Source: Sphaerisporangium melleum
GTDB lineage: Bacteria; Actinomycetota; Actinomycetes; Streptosporangiales; Streptosporangiaceae
Length of the DNA stretch: 48,644 bases
Direction: 5' to 3'
Assembly: GCF_014646695.1 (NCBI RefSeq)
Contig: NZ_BMNT01000010.1
Span: forward strand, 56,822-105,465
Below the pieces are notes generated by a model. The model was given only the letters and a program-made list of their open reading frames with translations. It was not told the origin of the DNA and did no database searches. The position numbers and the translations under genes were made by a program. Below are positions 12,291-20,316 of this stretch, in pieces. Each line of letters begins with the position of its first letter. Position 1 is the first letter of the stretch.

Positions 12291-13199
12291 ATGATCTCGG
12301 CCCTCGGACAAGACGACGAAGCACCTGATGGACATATCCTCGCGTACTCGCGAGGCGGCCCGACGGCCCTGCGCATCCTCCTCGGCGCGCACCTCCGCCG
12401 GCTGCGCACCGAAAAGGGCATCACGCGCGAGGCGGCGGGCGACGCCATCCGTGCCTCGCACGCCAAGATCAGCCGGTTGGAGCTCGGACGCGTCGGCTTC
12501 AAGACGCGCGACATCGCCGACCTGCTCACCCTCTACGGGGTGGTCACCCCCGAGGAGCGCGAGACGTTCCTCAAGCTGGCCCAGCAGGCCAACGCCCCCG
12601 GCTGGTGGCAGAAGTACAGCGACCTGCTGCCGAACTGGTTCGAGCTGTACGTCGGCCTGGAGGAGGCCGCCTCGGTCATCCGCACCTACGAGATCCAGTT
12701 CGTGCCGGGTCTCACCCAGACCGAGGACTACGCCCGCGCCGTGATCATGCTCGGCCACTCCGAGGCCCCGGCCGGGGAGATCGACCGGCGCGTCGCACTG
12801 CGCATGGCACGGCAGCAGCGCATCATCGGACCCGACGGCCCGAGGCTGTGGGCCCTGGTGGACGAGGCGGCGCTGCGGCGCCCGCTCGGCGGCAGGAACG
12901 TCATGCGCGCCCAGGTGGAGCGGCTCCTGGAGCTCACCGAGCTGCCGGCCATCACCCTCCAGGTGGTGCCGTTCGGCCAGGGCGGGCACGCGGCGGCCGG
13001 TGGGCCGTTCACCATCCTGCGCTTCACCGAGCGCGACCTGCCCGACGTCGTGTACATGGAGCAGCTCACCAGCGCCCTTTATCTGGACAAGCGCGAAGAG
13101 ACCGACCCGTACATGAAGGTCATGGACCGCCTGTGCGTGGAGGCCGCCAACGTCGCCGAATCCCGGCGCTTCCTGGAGGCCCTGCGCAAGGAGCTGTGA
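12291..13199 (+). CDS. XRE-family regulator with DUF5753 domain
   Basis: A 302-residue protein of the actinobacterial helix-turn-helix/DUF5753 (Scr1-type) family. The N-terminal HTH spans about residues 25-80 (LGAHLRRLRTEKGITREAAG, then ASHAKISRLELGR). The DUF5753 domain follows from about 100 (WFELYVGLEEAASVIRTYEI) to the end, with the typical FVPGLTQTEDYARAVI and TLQVVPFG motifs. The ATG at 12291 is chosen because AGGGAG lies 6 bases before it; the frame is open further upstream without a ribosome-binding site. Members are frequently paired with RsbW-like ATPases or short DUF397 proteins; here the ATPase is divergent and no DUF397 gene follows. Function as a DNA-binding regulator is inferred from the family. 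Confidence 0.92.
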   Translation: MISALGQDDEAPDGHILAYSRGGPTALRILLGAHLRRLRTEKGITREAAGDAIRASHAKISRLELGRVGFKTRDIADLLTLYGVVTPEERETFLKLAQQANAPGWWQKYSDLLPNWFELYVGLEEAASVIRTYEIQFVPGLTQTEDYARAVIMLGHSEAPAGEIDRRVALRMARQQRIIGPDGPRLWALVDEAALRRPLGGRNVMRAQVERLLELTELPAITLQVVPFGQGGHAAAGGPFTILRFTERDLPDVVYMEQLTSALYLDKREETDPYMKVMDRLCVEAANVAESRRFLEALRKEL

Positions 13200-13279
13200 G
13201 CCCTGGCGCTTCGCGGGTATATCCGGCCGAATGCCGGGCACGGGCTATCAGAAGGTAAACGCAGATCAGAGGAGGCATC

Positions 13280-13828
13280 ATGCTCCAAGGCAAGACGATC
13301 GCCTTTCTGGTGGCCCCCGAGGGCATCGAGCAGATCGAGCTGACCGAGCCCTGGCGGGCCGTGGAACAGGCCGGCGGCACTCCGCGCCTGATCTCCACCC
13401 AGCACGGCAAGGCCCAGGCCTACAACCACCTCGACAAGGCTGACGCGTTCGACATCGACGCGACCGTGGACGAGGTCGGCGTGGACGACTTCGACGGGCT
13501 GGTCCTGCCCGGCGGCCTCGCCAACCCGGACAACCTGCGGATGCACGAGAACGCCGTGCGCTTCGCGCGCGGGTTCTTCGACGCGGGCAAGCCGGTGGCG
13601 GCCATCTGCCACGCGCCGTGGACCCTGGTCGAGGCGGGCGTCGTGGGCGACCGCGCGATGACGTCGTGGCCGAGCATCAAGACCGACCTGCACAACGCGG
13701 GCGCGTCCTGGGTCGACCAGGAGGTCGTGGTGTGCACCAACGGGCCGAACACCCTGATCACCAGCCGCAAGCCGGACGACCTCAAGGCGTTCTGCCAGGC
13801 CACGATCGACGCATTCGGCGGCTCCTGA
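13280..13828 (+). CDS. DJ-1/PfpI family protein (type 1 glutamine amidotransferase-like)
   Basis: A 182-residue single-domain DJ-1/PfpI protein. The nucleophile elbow AAICHAPW places the reactive Cys near residue 114, followed by His; the family acid region is DFDGLVLPGG upstream. Length and motifs match the PfpI/YhbO group, described as stress-protective proteases or deglycases; which activity applies cannot be read from sequence. AGAGGAGG at 13268-13275 precedes the ATG. A strong hairpin lies 10 bases after the stop, so it is probably transcribed alone. Confidence 0.93.
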   Translation: MLQGKTIAFLVAPEGIEQIELTEPWRAVEQAGGTPRLISTQHGKAQAYNHLDKADAFDIDATVDEVGVDDFDGLVLPGGLANPDNLRMHENAVRFARGFFDAGKPVAAICHAPWTLVEAGVVGDRAMTSWPSIKTDLHNAGASWVDQEVVVCTNGPNTLITSRKPDDLKAFCQATIDAFGGS

Positions 13829-13837
13829 CCATGTCGC

Positions 13838-13872
13838 GGGCCGTCGCGGGCCAGGCCGGCTCGCGACGGCCC
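13838..13872 (+). terminator. Hairpin terminator after the PfpI gene
   Basis: GGGCCGTCGCG (13838-13848) pairs perfectly with CGCGACGGCCC (13862-13872) around a 13-base loop. There is no T run, which is common for actinobacterial terminators. Confidence 0.55.
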
Positions 13873-13973
13873 ACGCCGAATCCGGCCATCTCGTTGTACG
13901 CGATATCGGTCTCTGCCATGCTTTCCGCCATCGGCGGCGGATCGGCATGCCGCCCGATCTGAAAGATCACCAG

Positions 13974-14861
13974 ATGACCGAGGTATTCACGCTCGGCGAG
14001 GCGCTCGGCGTCGTCTCGGCCGACCGGCTCCGGCACGACTCCGAGGTGCGCCTCGACGTCGCCGGCGCCGAGTTCACCGCCGCCGTGGGCCTGGCCCGGC
14101 TGGGCCACGCCGTGACCTGGCTCGGCCGGGTCGGCGACGACGAGCTCGGCGCCCGCGTCATCACCGTGCTGCGCGGCGAGGGGGTGGACATCTCCTGCGC
14201 GCAGATCGACCCCGCCGCCCCCACCGGGCTGGTGGTCCGGCAGCGGCGCATCGGCCGGGTGGGGCACGTCGTCCACTACCGCGGCGGCTCGGCCGGCTCC
14301 AGGCTCGGCCCGGGCGACATCCCGGCGCGCGCCGTACAGGCGGCCAAGGTGCTGCACATCACCGGCGTCACGCCCGCGCTCAGCGGCACCGCGTGGAGCG
14401 CGGCCCACCATGCGATCAAGCTGGCCCGGGAGGCCGGCGTCACGGTCTCCGTGGACGTCAACCACCGTCCCCAGCTATGGGTGGACCGCCAGGAGGCCGT
14501 CGAGGCGCTCACCGAGCTGGCCACCGGCGCGGACGTCCTGTTCGCCAACCAGGACGAGCTGCAGCTCATCGAGCCGGCCATTGGAACGGTCCGCGAGCTG
14601 GTGGTCACCCGAGGCGGCAAGGGCGCGAGCGCGACCGTCAGCGGCATGCGCTACGACGCCCAGGCCGCCCCGGTGACCGTGGTCGACCCGGTGGGCGCGG
14701 GCGGCGCCTTCGTCGCGGGCTACCTCAGCGGGATGCTCGAAGAGCTGCATCCGACCGACCGGCTGCGCCGCGGCGCCGCCCTCGCGGCGTTCACCGTGGC
14801 CAGCCCCAGCCCCTGGCAAGGGCTGCCCACCCGCTCGGAACTCCCCCCGCTCACCTTCTGA
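13974..14861 (+). CDS. PfkB-family carbohydrate kinase homologue with altered active site
   Basis: A 295-residue ribokinase-fold protein most like 2-keto-3-deoxygluconate kinases: FTLGEALGVV at the start, GLARLGHAVTWLGRVGDDELG in the N-terminal signature area (split by reading), and VDPVGAGGAFVAGYLSG near the C-terminus. In active members the second signature reads DxxGAGDxF, where the last Asp is the catalytic base; here codon 14700-14702 is GGC, giving Gly243. The usual Asn of the first signature is also replaced (AGAEFTAAVG). It may therefore be inactive, use another base, or bind ligand only. Start ATG 13974 is preferred over 13947 for family alignment. It stands alone; the neighbour downstream is convergent. 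Confidence 0.85.
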   Translation: MTEVFTLGEALGVVSADRLRHDSEVRLDVAGAEFTAAVGLARLGHAVTWLGRVGDDELGARVITVLRGEGVDISCAQIDPAAPTGLVVRQRRIGRVGHVVHYRGGSAGSRLGPGDIPARAVQAAKVLHITGVTPALSGTAWSAAHHAIKLAREAGVTVSVDVNHRPQLWVDRQEAVEALTELATGADVLFANQDELQLIEPAIGTVRELVVTRGGKGASATVSGMRYDAQAAPVTVVDPVGAGGAFVAGYLSGMLEELHPTDRLRRGAALAAFTVASPSPWQGLPTRSELPPLTF

Positions 14862-14895
14862 CCGGAAGGGCGGTCCTTGACGCACCGGGGGCGGG

Positions 14896-15258
14896 TCACC
14901 AGGCCAGGAAGACGCTGACCCCGGGCTGCGGCAGGAACGGGATGCCGGCTCCGGCGCCCACCCCGCCGATGATGGGGCCCGTGCAGCCGGCCGACCCGTA
15001 CACGGCGGCGACCGCGGGGATGCCGGGCGAGCCGAAGGTGTTCTTGATCGACAAGATCGGGAACGGCGGCCGCACGCATCCCGATCCCGGCGACAGGTAG
15101 GTCATCGTGCCGGTGTAGTTGTAGCCGCTCCACGCGCAGATGGAGCCGGGCTTGCAGTCCTCCACGGCGGCCCGCGCCGTCTGGGGCGCGAGCGACAGCG
15201 CCGCCGCCCCCGCGAGCGCGGCGAGTGAGACCAGACGCGCGCCTCGGCGTACCGACAT
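14896..15258 (-). CDS. Small secreted cysteine-containing protein, peptidase inhibitor I36-like
   Basis: A 120-residue exported protein. A Sec signal peptide covers about residues 1-30 (Arg-rich start, hydrophobic core LVSLAALAGAAALSL, cleavage probably after TARA). The mature part has four Cys (DCKPGSICAW, GSGC, SAGC), suiting two disulfides, and the pattern CxxGxxCxWxxxNYTGxM resembles the beta/gamma-crystallin-like fold of the Streptomyces metalloproteinase inhibitor family I36. The C-terminal half is Gly/Pro-rich. Inhibitory activity is an inference from distant similarity. It is convergent with the kinase gene and has its own promoter in the gap to 15733. Confidence 0.75.
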   Translation of the reverse strand: MSVRRGARLVSLAALAGAAALSLAPQTARAAVEDCKPGSICAWSGYNYTGTMTYLSPGSGCVRPPFPILSIKNTFGSPGIPAVAAVYGSAGCTGPIIGGVGAGAGIPFLPQPGVSVFLAW

Positions 15259-15733
15259 TTCCGATCACCCCTTCTTCGGATACCGATCGAACGGTGCCCG
15301 ATCGCGTAGACCGTGCACCGCGTCATCCACCGGCCCCCGTCGGGACGTGCCGTGTCCGCGGCTGGCACCACGTACAGGGCGGCCCCCTCGCACGAGCGCC
15401 GTCGGGCCGGTGCGGCGCCGGAAATCGGCGGCCGGCGGGCGGGACGGCCGGGCGTGGCTCCGCCGTCCCGCCTGCGGGCTCCGCTCCCACGCGCAGCCGG
15501 TGTTCTTCCGCATCAACTCATCACGGCCCGGGCCGGTCAAGCTCCGCCACGCCGCTTCGCACGTCTCTGGTGGCAGCGGCGCCGACCGCCCTGGCCACGT
15601 GTGAAACTTTCCTTCGCAGGCGGCACTCGTGGAGCGGAATCGTTCCGCCGATCACGATCGATCATTGCGCCTCAGTCGGCCAGCTGCGTATATGCCTTGC
15701 CAGACATATACCGCATGCGGCATATTCGGTGAT
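15259..15733. other. 475-base intergenic region between I36-like gene and ArsR gene
   Basis: Open frames on both strands here have no family resemblance and no ribosome-binding sites. The stretch holds the promoter of the leftward secreted protein and, from about 15685 to 15730, an A/T-rich palindromic block serving the ArsR gene. I see nothing else in it. Confidence 0.6.
15706..15725. promoter_or_regulatory. 20-bp near-palindrome, probable ArsR operator
   Basis: ATATACCGCATGCGGCATAT reads the same on both strands except for one base pair; its core CCGCATGCGG (15711-15720) is exact. A related TATATGCC lies at 15689-15696, making an outer inverted pair with GGCATAT at 15719-15725. It ends 8 bases before the ArsR start, the classic position for autorepression. 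Confidence 0.6.
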
Positions 15734-16051
15734 GTGCCCGATGTCGTGTGGTCCGTACTGATCGATTCGCACCGCCGCGCGATGCTCGACCTGCTGCGCG
15801 AACGCCCGCGCACCGTCGGCGAGTTGGCCGAAGGGCTGCGCCTGTCCCAGCCGGCCACCTCCAAGCACCTGCGCGTGCTGCGCGACGCCGGCCTCGTACG
15901 GGTCACACCGGACGCGCAGCGGCGGGTCTACCGCCTGGACCCCGCGCCGCTGGCCGGCCTCGACGCCTGGCTCGCCCCCTACCGGCGGCTGTGGAACGAC
16001 CGCCTCGACGCGCTCGGGCACCACCTGGACACCACGAACGAGGAGACGTGA
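15734..16051 (+). CDS. ArsR-family transcriptional repressor
   Basis: A 105-residue winged-helix repressor. From the GTG at 15734 it reads PDVVWSVLIDSHRRAMLDLL, then RERPRTVGELAEGLRLSQPA and the recognition helix TSKHLRVLRDAGLV, then the wing VTPDAQRRVYRLD. It lacks Cys metal ligands of the CxC type, so it belongs to the non-metal group commonly paired with SRPBCC genes. The frame is open further upstream (ATG at 15692), but that part overlaps the palindromic operator; the GTG fits family length. The stop TGA shares its last base with the ATG of the next gene, so the two are translationally coupled. Confidence 0.9.
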   Translation: MPDVVWSVLIDSHRRAMLDLLRERPRTVGELAEGLRLSQPATSKHLRVLRDAGLVRVTPDAQRRVYRLDPAPLAGLDAWLAPYRRLWNDRLDALGHHLDTTNEET

Positions 16052-16590
16052 TGGATCTCGGCACCTACATCGAGCACCAGGGCCGCCCGGCCGTCCGCTT
16101 CGAGCGCACCTACGACCACCCGATCGGCAAGGTCTGGACGGCCGTCGCGACGCCGGAAGGGCTGGCCCACTGGTTCCCCTCCGCCGTCGAGCTCGAACCC
16201 CACGCGGGCGGGAAGATCAGCTTCGCCGGCGATCCCCACATGGAGCCGTCGACCGGCACCATCGTGGCGTTCGAGCCGCCACGGCGCCTGGCCTTCACCT
16301 GGTTCGAGGACGAGTTGCACTTCGAGCTGGAGCCGCTCGGCGAAGGCCGGTGCCGGCTGACCCTGGTCAACGTGCTCGGCGAGGCCGACACCGCCGCGCG
16401 CAACGCGGCCGGCTGGAGCGTCTGCCTCAACGAACTGGACCGGCACGTCGCCGGAGCGCAGGCCGAGGGGCCGCACAGTGCCACCGCCGCCCCGTGGCGG
16501 CCGTACTACGACGCCTATCTGGCCGCCGGCCTGCCGTCCGGAGCTCCCGTCCCCGGGATGACCGACGACTCCCCGCCCGCGGCGGACTGA
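16051..16590 (+). CDS. SRPBCC (AHSA1-like) domain protein
   Basis: A 179-residue START/Bet v1-fold protein of the AHSA1 group. Conserved features are the first strand and helix (VRFERTYDHPIGKVWTAVAT, then PEGLAHWFP), the central FEPPRRLAFTWF and the C-terminal helix AAGWSVCLNELDRHVAG. GAGGAG at 16040-16045 is the ribosome-binding site, inside the arsR end. Proteins of this type bind hydrophobic ligands; when paired with an ArsR repressor they are thought to act on or sense the same ligand, but the ligand is unknown. The last 15 residues are Pro/Asp-rich and outside the fold. Confidence 0.9.
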   Translation: MDLGTYIEHQGRPAVRFERTYDHPIGKVWTAVATPEGLAHWFPSAVELEPHAGGKISFAGDPHMEPSTGTIVAFEPPRRLAFTWFEDELHFELEPLGEGRCRLTLVNVLGEADTAARNAAGWSVCLNELDRHVAGAQAEGPHSATAAPWRPYYDAYLAAGLPSGAPVPGMTDDSPPAAD

Positions 16591-16664
16591 CGAAACGCCA
16601 GGTCATGGCATCCGCATGATCGAACTCCCCGCGCACGCGCCGTGCCGGGGACCGGGACGGTCTC

Positions 16665-19127
16665 TCACGATCCGGGGAGGCGCCGTACGCGCGTGTTGCC
16701 CGGGTCGTAGACCGGCTCGGCGACGACCTGCGCGGCCACCCAGCCGCCGTTGACGCCGACCTCCACCGCGCCGAGGGCGTCCGGCCCGTCATCGGTCACC
16801 GGCAGGTAGGTGTAGGCGATCGAGCGGTCCACCCGGTGGCCGTACCCGCCGCTGGTGACCCGGGACGCGGGGACGCCGTCCACCCGCACCGGCTCCCCGC
16901 CCAGGCAGACCTGGCGGGGGTCGGCGAGCACGAGGCAGCGCAGCGTGCGTTTCGGGGGCGTCAGCGCGCTCCGGCCGAGGAAGTCCTTGCCCGCCGCGAC
17001 CGCGAAGCCGAGCCCGGCCTCCAGCGGGGTCGTCTCGGGGGTGATGTCCAGCCCCCAGACGCGGTACCCCTTCTCCAGCCGGAGGCAGTCGAGCGCGCGG
17101 TAACCCGCCGGGCGCATGCCGTGCGGCGCGCCGGCCTCCATCAGCACGTCCCACAGCGTCAGGCCGTACTCCGACGGGCAGTACAGCTCCCAGCCGAACT
17201 CGCCGGCGAAGGTCACCCGCTGGGCGAGCACCGGCACGCCGGCGACCGCGATCTCCCTGGCCCGCAGGTAGCCGAAGGTCAGGTCGTCGTCGCTCAGCCC
17301 GCCGAGGATGTCCAGCGCCTTCGGCCCCCACAGGCAGTAGCAGGCGTAGGCCGAGGTGACGTCCCGCACGTCCAGGCCGTGGCGGCGCAGCCAGGCCGCG
17401 TCGTGCACGCCGAACGCCGTCCCGGTCACCATGCGGAACCGGTCGGCGCCCAGCCGGGTGACGGTCACGTCGGCCTCGATGCCGCCGCGCTCGTTGAGCA
17501 TCTGGGTGTACACGACCGAGCCGACCGGCCGGTCCAGGTCGCCCGCGCACACCCGCTGGAGTCCCGCCAGCCCGGTGATCTCCAGTTTGGCGAAGGAGGT
17601 CTGGTCGAACAGGGCCGCGGCGTCACGGGTGGCCAGGCACTCGGCCCGGATCGCGGGCGACCAGAACCTCCCCGCCCACCCCACCGGCCGGAACTCCTCC
17701 CCCCAGCCCGCACTCGTACCGGAGGCCGCGCTCGTAGCTTCGTTGGTGGCGAACCAGTTGACGCGTTCCCAGCCGGACTTCTCGCCGAACGCGGCGCCGA
17801 GCCCGGCGTGCCGCACCCAGGCCGGTGAGCGGCGCAGCGGGCGGGCGGCGGTGCGTTCCTCGCCGGGGTACACCACGTCGTAGTACTTGCTGTAGGAGTC
17901 GAGCGCCTTGGCCCGGGCCCACCGCGCGCTGCGCGCGTGCGCGCCGAACCGGCGCACGTCCATGCCGAACACGTCGTACTCGGGCGTGCCGTCCACGATC
18001 CACTCGGCCATGACCTTGCCCACGCCGCCCGCCGCCGCGAGCCCGTGGACGCAGAAGCCGGCCGCGACCCACAGGCCCGCGACCGCGGTCTCGCCCAGCA
18101 GGAACTCACCGTCCGGGGTGAACGCCTCCGGGCCGTGCACGACCTTGGCGAACGCCGCCGGGTCCTCCCCGGCGGCCCCCTGCGGCCCTTCGCCGGTGAC
18201 GTCCCGCAGCGCAGGGAGTCTGCGCACGGCCGACTGCCACGACTCGCGGAACTTCGCCATGTCCGGCGCGAACAGCGTGCGCGGCTCGGCCAGCGGCGCG
18301 GCGGCGTCCCACACCTGCGGGTCGCGGATGTACCCGCCGACGAGGATGCCGCCGTCCTGCTCCCGGAAGTAGACGATGTTGTCCGGGTCACGGACCGTCG
18401 GCGCCGAGGACGGCACCCCGAACGGCCGGGTGACGACGTACTGGTGCTTGATCGGCACGATGGGGACGTCCGCGCCGGCCAGCCGGCCGAGCCGCCCGGC
18501 CGCCGCGCCCGCCGCGTTCACCACGGTCTCGGTGGCGATGACCTGCTCGCCCACGAGCACCCCGCGCACCCGCCCGTCCCGTACGTCGAACCCGGTGACC
18601 TCGGCCCCGGTCACGATGCGCGCGCCGAGCTTCTCCGCGCCGGCGGCGAGGGCGCGGGCGAGGCTCGCCGGGTCCAGCCAGCCGTCGCCGGGCAGCCACA
18701 GCGCGGCGCGCACGTCGCCGACCTGCATCAACGGCAGCATGTCGCCGGCCTCGCGCGCCGAGACCAGCGCCATGTCCAGCCCGTACGTCTCGGCGGCGCC
18801 CGCCTGGCGCAGCAGTTCCTCCTGCCGCTCGGCGGTGGTGGCCAGCCGCAGGCCGCCCACTCCGTGCCAGCCCGGGTCCAGGCCGGTCAGCTCGCGCAGT
18901 TCCGGGTACAGCCCCGCCGAGTACATGATCATGCGGGTCTGGGTGACGGTGGACCTGAGCTGGCCGACGAATCCGGCCGAGTGCCACGTGGTGCCTTCCG
19001 TGAGGCCGTGCCGTTCGAGGAGGATGACATCGGTCCAGCCGAGTCGTGCCAGGTGGTAGGCCACGCTGCACCCGGCGACGCCACCACCGATGACCACCGC
19101 CCGTGCCTCGGCGGGAAGTTTCACCAT
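16665..19127 (-). CDS. FAD-dependent dimethylglycine/sarcosine dehydrogenase-like protein (DAO-GcvT fusion)
   Basis: An 820-residue flavoprotein with the domain order of dimethylglycine and sarcosine dehydrogenases: an N-terminal DAO/FAD domain (AVVIGGGVAGCSVAYHLARL, residues 12-31, and TWHSAGFVGQL, where relatives attach FAD to a His), an FAO middle domain, and a C-terminal GcvT aminomethyltransferase-like domain that would pass the one-carbon unit to folate (GWELYCPSEYGLTLWDVLME; LRLEKGYRVWGLDITPETTP). It oxidatively demethylates N-methyl amino acids in the cytoplasm. ATG 19127 is preceded by CGGGGGTACCA. It is divergent from a kinase-like phosphotransferase and an APC permease, suggesting one catabolic unit. 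The exact substrate (dimethylglycine, sarcosine or another N-methyl amine) is not decided by sequence. Confidence 0.9.
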   Translation of the reverse strand: MVKLPAEARAVVIGGGVAGCSVAYHLARLGWTDVILLERHGLTEGTTWHSAGFVGQLRSTVTQTRMIMYSAGLYPELRELTGLDPGWHGVGGLRLATTAERQEELLRQAGAAETYGLDMALVSAREAGDMLPLMQVGDVRAALWLPGDGWLDPASLARALAAGAEKLGARIVTGAEVTGFDVRDGRVRGVLVGEQVIATETVVNAAGAAAGRLGRLAGADVPIVPIKHQYVVTRPFGVPSSAPTVRDPDNIVYFREQDGGILVGGYIRDPQVWDAAAPLAEPRTLFAPDMAKFRESWQSAVRRLPALRDVTGEGPQGAAGEDPAAFAKVVHGPEAFTPDGEFLLGETAVAGLWVAAGFCVHGLAAAGGVGKVMAEWIVDGTPEYDVFGMDVRRFGAHARSARWARAKALDSYSKYYDVVYPGEERTAARPLRRSPAWVRHAGLGAAFGEKSGWERVNWFATNEATSAASGTSAGWGEEFRPVGWAGRFWSPAIRAECLATRDAAALFDQTSFAKLEITGLAGLQRVCAGDLDRPVGSVVYTQMLNERGGIEADVTVTRLGADRFRMVTGTAFGVHDAAWLRRHGLDVRDVTSAYACYCLWGPKALDILGGLSDDDLTFGYLRAREIAVAGVPVLAQRVTFAGEFGWELYCPSEYGLTLWDVLMEAGAPHGMRPAGYRALDCLRLEKGYRVWGLDITPETTPLEAGLGFAVAAGKDFLGRSALTPPKRTLRCLVLADPRQVCLGGEPVRVDGVPASRVTSGGYGHRVDRSIAYTYLPVTDDGPDALGAVEVGVNGGWVAAQVVAEPVYDPGNTRVRRLPGS

Positions 19128-19168
19128 TGGTACCCCCGTGTAACACCTGGCCCGGACAATCGGATCAA

Positions 19169-19186
19169 TGGTCTGAAGGTAGACCA
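19169..19186. promoter_or_regulatory. Palindromic operator TGGTCT-N6-AGACCA in the divergent promoter
   Basis: TGGTCT (19169-19174) and AGACCA (19181-19186) are exact inverted arms with a 6-base spacer, in the 71-base gap between the divergent starts 19127 and 19199. TGGTC/GACCA half sites are typical of GntR-family regulators. No regulator gene is adjacent, so the protein must be encoded elsewhere. Confidence 0.55.
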
Positions 19187-19198
19187 AAGGAGGCACGC

Positions 19199-20188
19199 GT
19201 GCCAGACCTCGGCTCGGCCCTCGAACTCGTCGCGGCCTGGGCGGGCCGGCCGATCACCCCTACCCAGATCAAGGGCGGGCTGAGCCACCGCATCGTGCGC
19301 GTCGAGGCCGAGACCGGCGAGCGCTGGCTGCTGCGCATCCTGGACCCGCGCGTCTCGGCCGCCGGGCTCGGCATCCCGCTGGACCTGGAGATCGTGAACA
19401 CGACCCGGGCCGCGCAGACCGGGGTCGGCGCCCGGGTGCTGCTCCGGCTGCCCGGCGCGATCCTGCTGGAGTACATCGACGGCGTCACGCTGGACGCCGC
19501 GGCGGTGCGCGACCCGGAGATGGCCGGGCGCATCGCGACCGCCTGCCGCCGCCTGCACGCCGGGCCGCGCTTCGCCACCGACTTCTCGATCTTCCGGAAG
19601 CTGGAGGAGCTGCTGGGGCTCTGCCGCGCCCACGACCTGCCCATCCCGGACGGCTACCAGGACCGGCTGCCCGCCGTCGCCGCGATCGAGACCGCGCTGG
19701 CCGCGCGGCCGTTGCCGGACGTGCCGTGCCACAACGACCTGCTGCCGGAGAACTTCATCTTCGACGGCTCGCGGGTCCGCATCGTGGACTACCAGCTCTC
19801 CGGCAACAACGACCCGGCCTTCGAGCTCGGCGACATCGCCGCCGAGGCCGACTACGACCCGGACATGGTCGGGTGCTTGACGCGGGCCTATTTCGGGGAC
19901 GAGACTCCCGCGGCAAGAGTCCGGCTCAATCTGATCATGTCCAACCTCACCTGGACGCTGTGGTTCAGCGTCCACCACGGCCTGCTCGCCGAGCACGCCG
20001 CGGCGGCCGACTTCGACTACGAGGCCGAGGCCGCCGACAAGTTCGCGCAGGCCGTCCGTGATCTCGACGATCCGGGGTTCGGCCGGCTCATCGACGACGT
20101 CCGGGGCGGGCGGCACCGGACGGGCGGGGCCGGCGCGCCCTTCGTCCGCATGCCGCCCGGCCCCGCCCCGCCCTCATCCCCTGCCTGA
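19199..20188 (+). CDS. Choline/ethanolamine kinase-like phosphotransferase
   Basis: A 329-residue APH/choline-kinase fold protein. The catalytic loop CHNDLLPENFIFDG (about residues 178-191) carries the HxDxxxxN motif, and IVDYQLSGNNDPAFELGD supplies the metal-binding Asp. The start is the GTG at 19199, placed 5 bases after a perfect AGGAGG; upstream codons in frame have no such site. It precedes the permease gene by 128 bases on the same strand. Family members phosphorylate choline, ethanolamine or related amino alcohols; together with the flavoprotein and permease this suggests use of a methylated amine, but the substrate is inferred. The C-terminal 30 residues are Gly/Pro-rich and probably disordered. 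Confidence 0.85.
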   Translation: MPDLGSALELVAAWAGRPITPTQIKGGLSHRIVRVEAETGERWLLRILDPRVSAAGLGIPLDLEIVNTTRAAQTGVGARVLLRLPGAILLEYIDGVTLDAAAVRDPEMAGRIATACRRLHAGPRFATDFSIFRKLEELLGLCRAHDLPIPDGYQDRLPAVAAIETALAARPLPDVPCHNDLLPENFIFDGSRVRIVDYQLSGNNDPAFELGDIAAEADYDPDMVGCLTRAYFGDETPAARVRLNLIMSNLTWTLWFSVHHGLLAEHAAAADFDYEAEAADKFAQAVRDLDDPGFGRLIDDVRGGRHRTGGAGAPFVRMPPGPAPPSSPA

Positions 20189-20316
20189 TCCCGCGCCGGC
20201 CGCTCCCCCCGCTGCTCCTCCCCGATCCCGTCGCCTCTCCGTCCGTTCTCTCGTTCTCTCGGCTCACCCTCGTCGCATCGCACCACGGCACCACCCGCGC
20301 CATCCAAGGAGGCCAG

